Of a stretch of 13,142 nucleotides of DNA, positions 1 through 7,768 are shown one piece after another. The translations under genes and the position numbers were made by a program. The notes under the pieces were generated by a model, which saw nothing but the letters and a program-made list of their open reading frames with translations, did no database searches and was not told the origin of the DNA. The stretch spans positions 1 through 13,142 of the forward strand of contig CANFYD010000045.1 of NCBI GenBank assembly GCA_947450745.1, in the 5' to 3' direction. How positions within the stretch are numbered: position 1 is the first letter of the stretch; the number at the start of each line of letters is the position of its first letter. Source of the DNA: Burkholderiales bacterium (GTDB taxonomy: Bacteria; Pseudomonadota; Gammaproteobacteria; Burkholderiales; Burkholderiaceae_C).

Positions 1-1499
1 GACAGAGGGTTGCCGGCACGCCGGTAACGCACGGTCTTGTCCCAATGAAAGCCGCGACCGGGCAGGCGGTCCCACAGCAGTTGCTCCCACACCGATTGGG
101 CAATCGCCACGGCGCTGACGATGAAGCCCATGAAGGTGAAGGCGAGCAGCCGGATGCGCTGTTGCGAGCGGTCCAGATGCACGGCGGTGGCAATCTCGAA
201 GAAGGCAGCAAAGTTGCCCAGCGCGCTGTGCGCCATGAAGGCAATCAACAAAAATGCCGGTGCCAGCACCTGCATCGAGACGGTGAAATACATCAGCAGA
301 CTGAGCACCCAGCCGAACAGCAAGATCGGCGACATCATGTAGACGCCCAGCAGCAAAAAGCCGTCCACCCGCTCGATCAGGCTCAGGCTTGGGTTGCGCA
401 GCAGCGCGCCACCATGCCGCACCAAAGCCTGGTTATGGCCCTTCGACCAGCGCTTGATCTGGCGCATCCGCACGGCCCAGTTCTGCGGCACTTCTTCATA
501 GCATTCGGCGCGGTTGTGATAGACGGTCAACCAGCCGCCCAGCAGCAACCGGTAGGTCAGGTCGGTGTCTTCGGCCAGCACATCGTCGTGCCAGCCGCCC
601 ACCGCCTGCAGCGCGCTGATGCGTATGCCGCCCACGGTGCCGCCGTATTGCGGCACCAGACCCAAGTTCATGCGCGCCTGCTGGTCGACCTGATAGCCGC
701 CGGAGCGTTCCAGATCGAGCAGGCGCGTCAGCAAATTGGCACCGACGTTGTGCGGCACCACGCGGCCCATCACCGCGCCCACTTCGGGGTCGAAAAACGG
801 TGCCATCAGCCGCCGGATCAGGCCGCGCGAGGGCATGTAATCGGCATCGAAAACGATGATGAAATCAGTGTCGATCAGCGCGGTAGCATCCTTCAAAGCC
901 GCTGCTTTGCCGGGCTTGCCGCTGACCCGGTGGAACGGCGTGATGCGGCCGGGGAAGCGCGCCACCACGGCGTCGATGATCTCGCGGGTGCGATCGCTGG
1001 AGCGGTCGTTGACCGGCATGATGATCATCCGGTCGGCCGGGTAATCGACCTGCAGCAGGTTTTCCAGGCAGTCCTGGATCACGTCTTCTTCGTTGTGGGC
1101 CGCCACAAAAATCGTCACCCGCGGCCAATCGGCGCTGACGATGCTGGCGTAGGGGTGGCGCTGGCGACCAAACAAGCGGTTGATCGAAAACACATAGTGC
1201 CGCAAGGTGTAGATCGTCAGCAGCAGCATGACGACACCCATCAGGCCGACCAAGCCCCAGGCCCAGACGGCGCCCAGCGGGCTGGCCAGGACGCCGCCCT
1301 CGCCTGCACCGCCGCCAATCCCCACGCCCACGCCCACGCCTATGTCGAGATCGAGCCCGAGACCGTCAGCGCCCGACCCGCTCACCGCTGCCCCGCAGCA
1401 CAAACAAGCCAGCGCTGCCGCCAGCCAGGCGGCGATACGAGGACGGAGGCGGGTGGCGGCTGCGGCGCGCAACGCAATCAAGGCAGAGAAAACGGTCAT
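1..1499 (-). CDS. Family 2 glycosyltransferase, membrane-anchored (3' end beyond window)
   Basis: This gene probably transfers sugar from a nucleotide-sugar to a growing polysaccharide at the inner membrane. The minus frame is open from the ATG at 1499 to the left edge, 499 codons, with no stop, so the C-terminus is missing. An in-frame TGA lies four codons upstream of the ATG, which fixes the start although no clear Shine-Dalgarno is seen. Visible features in order: a hydrophobic N-terminal segment (about residues 23-40), a Gly-rich stretch (41-70), a transmembrane helix (about 76-98), then the GT-A domain. That domain starts with VTIFVAAHNEED (about 128-139), has the DAD metal site (218-220), ED acceptor-base motif (310-311) and QIKRW (347-351). 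This is the D, DxD, D, QxxRW pattern of processive cellulose/chitin/hyaluronan synthase-like enzymes. Further hydrophobic helices follow from about residue 380. The polymer made is unknown; no PilZ domain or bcs neighbour is visible. Confidence 0.93.
   Translation of the reverse strand, partial: MTVFSALIALRAAAATRLRPRIAAWLAAALACLCCGAAVSGSGADGLGLDLDIGVGVGVGIGGGAGEGGVLASPLGAVWAWGLVGLMGVVMLLLTIYTLRHYVFSINRLFGRQRHPYASIVSADWPRVTIFVAAHNEEDVIQDCLENLLQVDYPADRMIIMPVNDRSSDRTREIIDAVVARFPGRITPFHRVSGKPGKAAALKDATALIDTDFIIVFDADYMPSRGLIRRLMAPFFDPEVGAVMGRVVPHNVGANLLTRLLDLERSGGYQVDQQARMNLGLVPQYGGTVGGIRISALQAVGGWHDDVLAEDTDLTYRLLLGGWLTVYHNRAECYEEVPQNWAVRMRQIKRWSKGHNQALVRHGGALLRNPSLSLIERVDGFLLLGVYMMSPILLFGWVLSLLMYFTVSMQVLAPAFLLIAFMAHSALGNFAAFFEIATAVHLDRSQQRIRLLAFTFMGFIVSAVAIAQSVWEQLLWDRLPGRGFHWDKTVRYRRAGNPL
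1321..1338. repeat. Hexanucleotide CCCACG x3 inside the glycosyltransferase gene
   Basis: Three perfect CCCACG units encode alternating Gly-Val on the minus strand in the Gly-rich segment before the first main transmembrane helix. The unit is a multiple of three, so copy changes would alter linker length but not frame. Confidence 0.8.
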
Positions 1500-1600
1500 C
1501 AGAAGGCGTCAGCGTCAGAGTAAAAAGGGGTGTTGATGGGGACCGGCGCGCGTTCGCGGCCAAGTTGAAAATTGACCGGTCGCCAGAGTTCGGTTGGACG

Positions 1601-1632
1601 GTAGAGCGGTAGAGCGGTAGAGCGGTAGAGCG
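1601..1632. repeat. 8-bp tandem repeat GTAGAGCG x4
   Basis: Four perfect head-to-tail copies of GTAGAGCG (CGCTCTAC on the minus strand), with a degenerate copy at 1633-1640. The array lies between the probable promoter at 1742-1770 and the glycosyltransferase start at 1499, so it would be transcribed in the untranslated leader. The unit length is not a multiple of three, but no coding frame runs through it. Confidence 0.9.
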
Positions 1633-1741
1633 ATAGAACAGTTGATTGATCGGTTGCCGAGCGCCGCTCCGGCAGCCAGGCCGGCACTGAAAAACTCGAT
1701 GCCGAGGCACTTGCAGGACTTCAGCACTCTCGTGAGTAGGA

Positions 1742-1770
1742 ATTATCTGAATTACATTTAATATTCACAA
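1742..1770 (-). promoter_or_regulatory. Probable sigma-70 promoter of the glycosyltransferase gene
   Basis: On the minus strand a -35 box TTGTGA (1770-1765) is followed after exactly 17 bases by a -10 box GATAAT (1747-1742). These match the consensus hexamers at 4/6 and 5/6. The surrounding 1740-1770 is AT-rich, unlike its neighbourhood. It lies just downstream of the terminator at 1798-1835, so it would start a new transcript with a leader of about 235 bases before the ATG at 1499. Confidence 0.6.
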
Positions 1771-1797
1771 CACCGTGAACGCAGGGGTTGAGTGAAC

Positions 1798-1835
1798 AAA
1801 AAAAAGCCCGGCACTCATGTAGAAGAGTGCCGGGC
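1798..1835 (-). terminator. Intrinsic terminator behind the thioesterase/rhodanese genes
   Basis: A perfect 11-bp stem, GCCCGGCACTC (1806-1816) pairing with 1825-1835, closes an 8-base loop. Read on the minus strand it is followed at once by eight U residues (A run at 1798-1805). It lies about 160 bases past the thioesterase stop codon. There is no U tract on the plus side, so its direction is clear. Confidence 0.92.
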
Positions 1836-1992
1836 GGATGTTGTGAGAGCGCCAATTTTCAGCGACCGCCGGGTGCCGGTGGGGTCTGGATGGCGCTTGG
1901 GCGCTGGCGCGCTGGGGCGCAGGGGCGCAGTAAGGGGGGGACGGCTCAGTGGAGCGCGGCGGCTGGCGGGTTCAGTGACCGCCGGATGTCTG

Positions 1993-2454
1993 TCAAACGC
2001 CGAAGTTTTCCGGCATTTGCACCGCCACCACCTCGCCGCGAACGGTGGCTACGCCGTCCACCCACACAGTGGCTTCAACGATGACTTTGCGGCCCTTGAT
2101 TTCTTTCACGCGGCCGCGAATCTCCAGCGTGCTGGTGATCGGCGTGGGCTTCAGATAGTCCACATGCAGCGAGCCTGTGACAAAGCGAAAAGCGGGCAAC
2201 GTGTCCATCTCGCGTGCCTCGGCTTTGTACATGGCCGCTGCCGCTGTGCCGGTGCAGTGGCAATCGATCAGCGAGGCGATCAGACCGCCGTAAGTGAACC
2301 CCGGCACGGCCATGTGCTCCGGTTTGGGTGTGAAGTGGGTGACGGTTTCATCGCCGTCCCAAAAAGTCTTGATCTGATGCCCTTGCAGGTTCAAACGCCC
2401 ACAGCCATAGCAATGAGCCAGGGTGTCGGGGTAATAGTCCTGAAATGCTTGCAT
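1993..2454 (-). CDS. PaaI-type hotdog-fold thioesterase
   Basis: A 153-residue protein with the single hotdog domain of the PaaI/acyl-CoA thioesterase group, expected to hydrolyse an acyl-CoA in the cytoplasm. Visible motifs: an N-terminal CYGCGR (15-20), as in many members that begin with CxxCG, then GGLIASLID (56-64), where Gly-Gly and the Asp at 64 match the catalytic loop. The strand-rich C-terminal half contains LHVDYLKPTP (96-105), typical of the dimer core. The length is normal for the family. The start is supported by GGAG (minus, 2463-2460) five bases before the ATG. It lies 80 bases downstream of the rhodanese gene on the same strand and ahead of the terminator at 1798-1835, so the two probably share a transcript. 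The acyl substrate cannot be inferred. Confidence 0.9.
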   Translation of the reverse strand: MQAFQDYYPDTLAHCYGCGRLNLQGHQIKTFWDGDETVTHFTPKPEHMAVPGFTYGGLIASLIDCHCTGTAAAAMYKAEAREMDTLPAFRFVTGSLHVDYLKPTPITSTLEIRGRVKEIKGRKVIVEATVWVDGVATVRGEVVAVQMPENFGV

Positions 2455-2534
2455 GGAGTCTCCAGAGTTGTTGCGCGCCGGACTCAGGTGCTGCGGCCTC
2501 CCGCGGGCAGTGAATGGTGCTTAGGAAGAAAGTC

Positions 2535-2915
2535 TCAATCAAAGGTCGGCAAGGCCGGTTTGACGACAGGTTTACCTGCTGCTTGCCAAGCATCAAAGCC
2601 GCCGGCTATCGAGCTGACTTGCAGATAACCCATGTCGTGCAGCGCGCAGGCGGCCAGCGCTGCGCGTCCGCTGGTTTTGCAGTACAGCACGATGCGCAAA
2701 TCACGCGAGCTGAGTTCGGCCGTGCTGCTGAGTTTGAACTCCAACATGCCGCGCGAGGCATGAATGGCACCGCTCAGGTGGCCGGCGGCGAATTCATCGG
2801 CCTCCCGAACATCGATCAACACGTCGGCTTCGAGAATGGCTTGGTCGGCGTCAGCCAGGGAAACTTCCTGGATGCGCAACTTGGCGGCAGCAACAAGATC
2901 ATGGGCAGTTTTCAT
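2535..2915 (-). CDS. Single-domain rhodanese (sulfurtransferase)
   Basis: A 126-residue single-domain rhodanese, likely cytoplasmic, which carries sulfur as a persulfide on its active cysteine. Visible: the LIDVREADEF segment (33-42) and GHLSGAIHA (45-53) of the rhodanese fold, the active-site loop CKTSGR (79-84, catalytic Cys79, closing Arg84), and the C-terminal GGFDAWQAAGKPV (105-117). I chose the ATG at 2915 because the domain begins a few residues later. A longer reading from 3035 adds a Pro/Gly/Arg-rich stretch that looks untranslated. The Shine-Dalgarno is weak. It probably leads a two-gene unit with the thioesterase. A role in supplying sulfur to the nearby Fe-S operon is possible but rests only on proximity. 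Confidence 0.92.
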   Translation of the reverse strand: MKTAHDLVAAAKLRIQEVSLADADQAILEADVLIDVREADEFAAGHLSGAIHASRGMLEFKLSSTAELSSRDLRIVLYCKTSGRAALAACALHDMGYLQVSSIAGGFDAWQAAGKPVVKPALPTFD

Positions 2916-3327
2916 TAGGGCTCGTTGGTTAGGGTTGGGTTTGAAAGGTAGCCGGCGCGGCCCTGAAGCTGGCCCAGGAGCCTGGGCGGCGACCCAAGAG
3001 TTGCCAGGTGGCACGCCCCAGCATAGCCCGCGCACCTTTGCTTCCTAGTTAGAGCCGGCCCCTGTCAAAAAAAGTCGGCAGATCGCACCGCACTGCGCTG
3101 CCCTGCGCGCACCGCGTACCGCGCGCCGCGCGCCGCTCACCACCTTCGGCCAACGCTGATGTCCGTCGCTTGGAAATCACGACAGGCCGGACATTCGTGA
3201 CGAAGCACCGCGTATTTTTACGCTGAACGCACAAACGGCAGACCTACACAATCGACTAGCGAGTAACTAAGTAATAATAAATATGATGGAAATAATATAT
3301 TTATTAAGTTTATTTAAGTTCAATTGA
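2916..3327. other. Divergent intergenic region, rhodanese / HD-GYP
   Basis: 412 bases without a convincing gene. It holds a 16-bp palindrome, GCCCAGG-AG-CCTGGGC (2972-2987), in the rhodanese leader. It also holds a very GC-rich low-complexity stretch with repeated GCGC/GCCG (about 3090-3140), and the AT-rich island listed separately. No promoter hexamers good enough to annotate were found for either flanking gene. Confidence 0.6.
3262..3327 (+). promoter_or_regulatory. AT-rich upstream element of the HD-GYP gene
   Basis: About 66 bases that are overwhelmingly A/T inside an otherwise GC-rich window, ending directly at the HD-GYP start codon. It contains a perfect 10-bp inverted repeat (TAATAAATAT at 3275-3284 with its complement at 3297-3306, 12-base spacer). 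Two direct copies of TTAAGTT (3304-3310, 3314-3320) lie one helical turn apart. This fits a promoter with a regulator or nucleoid-protein site, but which protein binds cannot be told. Confidence 0.5.
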
Positions 3328-4671
3328 ATGAATACAGACAGCGACGAAGTCGACCTCCAATATCTGGCACATGTAGGTGGCATGACTGCGCAGCACGAGT
3401 TTGAGGCGAGCGAAGATATTTTTTCCCGCACCGGACTGAAACTGCTGGTCAAAGGTGCGCCTATCAGTGCGGCCACCTGCGAGCGGCTGCTACAGCACAA
3501 GCTCAGCAAACCGTTGGCCGCTTGCCTGGCAATCGTTGGCGGCGTGCAGAGCCAAGACTTGGCAGCGCTGGGCGAGCGTTTGCTGGCCCAGCACAGCTTG
3601 CTGCGCTCGATCTGTGTGGATTCCAGCAGCGTGCCGATGGCCACCTTTTGGATCGAACTGCAACTCTCACCACAAGTGTTGGCCCTGCTGAGCATCTACG
3701 CTCACCAGCATGCCGATCGTCTGCCACATGCGGTCGGCGTCGCCATGCTGGCTTTGGGGTTGGCGCGCAAATTGATGCCAGCAGATCTCGAACAACAAGG
3801 TCTGATCGCGATTGCCGGCCTCCTGCATGACGTGGGGGAGCTGTACATCGACCCCGAGATCCTGCGTCGTGATCAACCGCTGGATGCAGAAAAGTGGCGG
3901 CATATTGCCACCCATCCGCTGATTGGTCACCGTGTCCTGTCCACCTTGCCGGGTGCCGGGCCGGTGGTGGCCGAGGCGGTGTTGCAGCATCACGAACGGC
4001 TCGACGGCTTTGGTTATCCGCGCGCCGCCAGTGGCAAGCAATTTCATCTGGGCGGGCAGATTCTGGCGGCAGCCGAATGGCTGATTGCTTTGATCGAGTC
4101 CGGTGCCAGCCCAACCACGCGCGCCAGCGTCGCCGCCAAGCTGATACCCGGTGAGTTCAGCCCCCAAGTGGTGACGATGATTCGCGCCTCGGCCCGGGTC
4201 AGCCAAGAGTTCTCACTGCGCCAACCCCTACCGGTTGAACAGCTGACAGCGCAGCTGCTCAATATCACCAAAGCCTTGCAGAGTTTCCATGAGTCGCATG
4301 AATGGTGGCTCGAACGCGTCAGCAAGGCCAGCCCGGCGCTGCGCCAATTGCTGCATTTGGGTCAGCAGCGCATGACACGCATACAGTTCGCTTTTTCCAG
4401 CAGCGGCCTCGATATTCACAGCCCAGAAAAAATGTTGCAGGAACTGAACGAAGAGCCCAACGGCGACGCGCTGCTGGAGTTGACCGCGCTGGCGCGGGAG
4501 TTCGGATGGCGCGTGCAAGAGCTCAAGCGCGAAGTGTTGCTGCGCGCCGGCTCGCTCCACGCCGCCGATGCTGCGGTGGTACACAGCTGGGTCGAACGGC
4601 TGGTTTGTTCGCAGCTGCCCAGAACCCCTTCTGTGCAGGCGACCATGCAAGAGGTCCGAATGGCGGCCTGA
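3328..4671 (+). CDS. HD-GYP domain protein (probable cyclic-di-GMP phosphodiesterase)
   Basis: A 447-residue cytoplasmic protein with no transmembrane segment. The N-terminal 110 residues resemble the small domain that precedes HD-GYP in many response proteins (GLKLLVKGAPIS, 36-47). The HD-GYP domain spans about 115-300: His134, LLHDVGE (165-171), THPLIGHRVL (195-204), HHERLDGFGYP (221-231) and AAAEWL (247-252). These match the metal ligands and GYP motif of class II phosphodiesterases that hydrolyse c-di-GMP. Two signature positions differ: the usual Lys of HDxGK is Glu171, and the usual last Asp ligand is Glu250. A helical C-terminal region of about 140 residues is unassigned. The start has no good Shine-Dalgarno; ATG at 3382 is an alternative. 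Activity is therefore likely but not certain. Confidence 0.88.
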   Translation: MNTDSDEVDLQYLAHVGGMTAQHEFEASEDIFSRTGLKLLVKGAPISAATCERLLQHKLSKPLAACLAIVGGVQSQDLAALGERLLAQHSLLRSICVDSSSVPMATFWIELQLSPQVLALLSIYAHQHADRLPHAVGVAMLALGLARKLMPADLEQQGLIAIAGLLHDVGELYIDPEILRRDQPLDAEKWRHIATHPLIGHRVLSTLPGAGPVVAEAVLQHHERLDGFGYPRAASGKQFHLGGQILAAAEWLIALIESGASPTTRASVAAKLIPGEFSPQVVTMIRASARVSQEFSLRQPLPVEQLTAQLLNITKALQSFHESHEWWLERVSKASPALRQLLHLGQQRMTRIQFAFSSSGLDIHSPEKMLQELNEEPNGDALLELTALAREFGWRVQELKREVLLRAGSLHAADAAVVHSWVERLVCSQLPRTPSVQATMQEVRMAA

Positions 4672-4693
4672 ATGACAGCCTGAACAGTGGCAT

Positions 4694-4717
4694 AAAAAAG
4701 CGGCCTCAAAAGCCGCT
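4694..4717 (-). terminator. Intrinsic terminator-like hairpin, minus-facing
   Basis: Stem AGCGGC (4699-4704) / GCCGCT (4712-4717) with a 7-base loop. On the minus strand it is followed by a run of six U (A run 4694-4699). On the plus strand the hairpin lies 22 bases after the HD-GYP stop but has no U tract. It therefore works best for transcripts arriving from the right, although it may also mark the 3' end of the HD-GYP message. Confidence 0.65.
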
Positions 4718-4770
4718 GTCGCACCACAGCAAAACTCGGGGCCAAGAGCGTCTGCGACCGATCGGCCGCC

Positions 4771-4905
4771 CTACTCGGCCCGGCACTCCGCCAACCACAC
4801 TTGCCCGCCCGCCTCCAGCAGCAGTCGCTCGATTGCCCGCCTGCCTGCGCTGAGCGCCGCGTCCGGCCACCACCGCCGCCCTTCCCCCCTGCGCTCGATC
4901 TTCAC
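4771..4905 (-). CDS. Doubtful small ORF, 44 residues, unknown
   Basis: A minus-strand frame from a GTG at 4905 to a TAG at 4771 ends 54 bases before the minus-facing terminator at 4694-4717, which is the main reason to list it. The predicted product is basic at the start (MKIERRGEGRRWW) and then amphipathic (AIERLLLEAGGQVWLAE). No family is recognised, there is no clear Shine-Dalgarno, and no ATG is available. It could instead be the decayed 3' end of a lost gene, or chance. Confidence 0.2.
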   Translation of the reverse strand: MKIERRGEGRRWWPDAALSAGRRAIERLLLEAGGQVWLAECRAE

Positions 4906-4923
4906 CTTGCTCGAACAGGTCTT

Positions 4924-4948
4924 ATTGTTGAGTGATATGGTCGGGTAT
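4924..4948 (+). promoter_or_regulatory. Putative IscR type 1 operator, distal copy
   Basis: By eye this 25-base stretch matches the IscR type 1 consensus as I recall it (ATASYYGACT-RWWWY-AGTCRRSTAT) at 22 of 25 positions, including GTTGA on the left and GTCGGGTAT on the right. IscR is the Rrf2-family regulator that binds such sites in its [2Fe-2S] form and represses Fe-S assembly genes. The site lies about 180 bases upstream of the sufA-like start. A candidate -10, TATTAA (4946-4951), overlaps its right edge. Confidence 0.55.
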
Positions 4949-4950
4949 TA

Positions 4951-4975
4951 ATAGTTGACTAAAACACTCAGGAAT
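4951..4975 (+). promoter_or_regulatory. Putative IscR type 1 operator, proximal copy
   Basis: A second match, 23 of 25 positions, with the strong left half ATAGTTGACT and right half ACTCAGG. Its centre is 27 bases from that of the distal copy, on about the same helix face after two and a half turns. Tandem type 1 sites are also known upstream of the E. coli isc operon. The iscR gene itself is not in this window. Confidence 0.6.
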
Positions 4976-5028
4976 GAACTGGAAGCACTGGACTCGTCGC
5001 TGATCGGCAATCCGCAGCCGCTTCTGAC

Positions 5029-5048
5029 ACACGCCAGCGTGTTTTCTT
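5029..5048 (+). promoter_or_regulatory. Small hairpin plus U-rich run in the suf leader
   Basis: A 5-bp stem ACACG/CGTGT with loop CCAG (5029-5042) is followed by TTTTCTT. It lies in the presumed leader about 57 bases before the sufA-like start. It could be a weak attenuator; the stem is short and no competing structure was worked out. Confidence 0.3.
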
Positions 5049-5104
5049 GAGCAAGCGCCCTGACGCCACTGGAAGGGCATGGCAGTGAACAAGGAGTTTG
5101 AATC

Positions 5105-5458
5105 ATGAGCATGACATTGACCGACAAGGCAGCGCTGCAGATCAGGCGCCAACTCGACAAGAGCGGCGAAAAAGCCGTGGCCCTGCGCATTGGCGTCAAG
5201 GCGGTGGGTTGCACCGGGCTGGCGCACACCTTCGAGATCGTCGAGCAGATCCACCCGACGGACTACAGCTTCGAGTTGAACGGGGCTCGCGTGGTGGTTG
5301 ACGCCCACAGCCTGATCTATCTGGACGGCTCTCGCATCGATTTCGTCACCGAAGGACTGAAGCAAAGCTTCAAGTTCGACAACCCCAACGTGGACAGCGA
5401 ATGCGGCTGCGGGGAGAGCTTCAACGTCAAGAAAAATGTGGCGGCAGCAAAAGCCTAG
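5105..5458 (+). CDS. sufA: A-type Fe-S cluster carrier (SufA/IscA family)
   Basis: A 117-residue A-type carrier that receives Fe-S clusters from the SUF scaffold and delivers them to target proteins. The three conserved cysteines are present: Cys36 in VGCTGLAHTF (35-44), and Cys100 and Cys102 in SECGCGESF (98-106). The length is usual for the family. The start is well supported by AAGGAG (5091-5096) eight bases before the ATG. It is the first gene of the suf operon, behind the two putative IscR sites, and its stop codon is directly followed by an inverted repeat reaching the sufB ribosome binding site. The name sufA is given by position; by sequence alone IscA or ErpA type is equally possible. 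A 9-codon leader frame (5079-5108) overlaps the start as ATGA. Confidence 0.93.
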   Translation: MSMTLTDKAALQIRRQLDKSGEKAVALRIGVKAVGCTGLAHTFEIVEQIHPTDYSFELNGARVVVDAHSLIYLDGSRIDFVTEGLKQSFKFDNPNVDSECGCGESFNVKKNVAAAKA

Positions 5459-5459
5459 G

Positions 5460-5517
5460 CCTTGCTGAGCCGGCCCAATTTCTCATTTCCAATTTTCCCC
5501 TATCGACTTCAGCAAGG
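5460..5517 (+). promoter_or_regulatory. Inverted repeat masking the sufB ribosome binding site
   Basis: CCTTGCTGA (5460-5468) is perfectly complementary to TCAGCAAGG (5509-5517), with a 40-base pyrimidine-rich and little-structured loop. The right arm contains most of the sufB Shine-Dalgarno AAGGAG (5514-5519). The left arm starts two bases after the sufA stop codon (5456-5458), so a ribosome finishing sufA would open it. This is the layout expected of translational coupling. Confidence 0.55.
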
Positions 5518-5525
5518 AGAGCCCC

Positions 5526-7764
<2,239 letters not shown>

Positions 7765-7768
<4 letters not shown>

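Noticed and set aside
45..1523. Plus-strand open frame of 492 codons
   Set aside because: It is antisense to the glycosyltransferase, has His/Gln/Ala-rich composition with no domain, and the minus frame shows all GT2 motifs.
1792..2628. Plus-strand open frame of 278 codons opposite the thioesterase
   Set aside because: It begins inside the terminator region, runs antisense across two supported genes and has no domain.
2916..3035. N-terminal extension of the rhodanese from an upstream start
   Set aside because: The added 40 residues are Pro/Gly/Arg-rich, contain a 16-bp palindrome at DNA level and precede a complete domain.
3088..3140. GCGC-rich stretch as a possible CRISPR or REP-like repeat
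   Set aside because: The units are irregular low-complexity GC sequence without spacers or a conserved stem.
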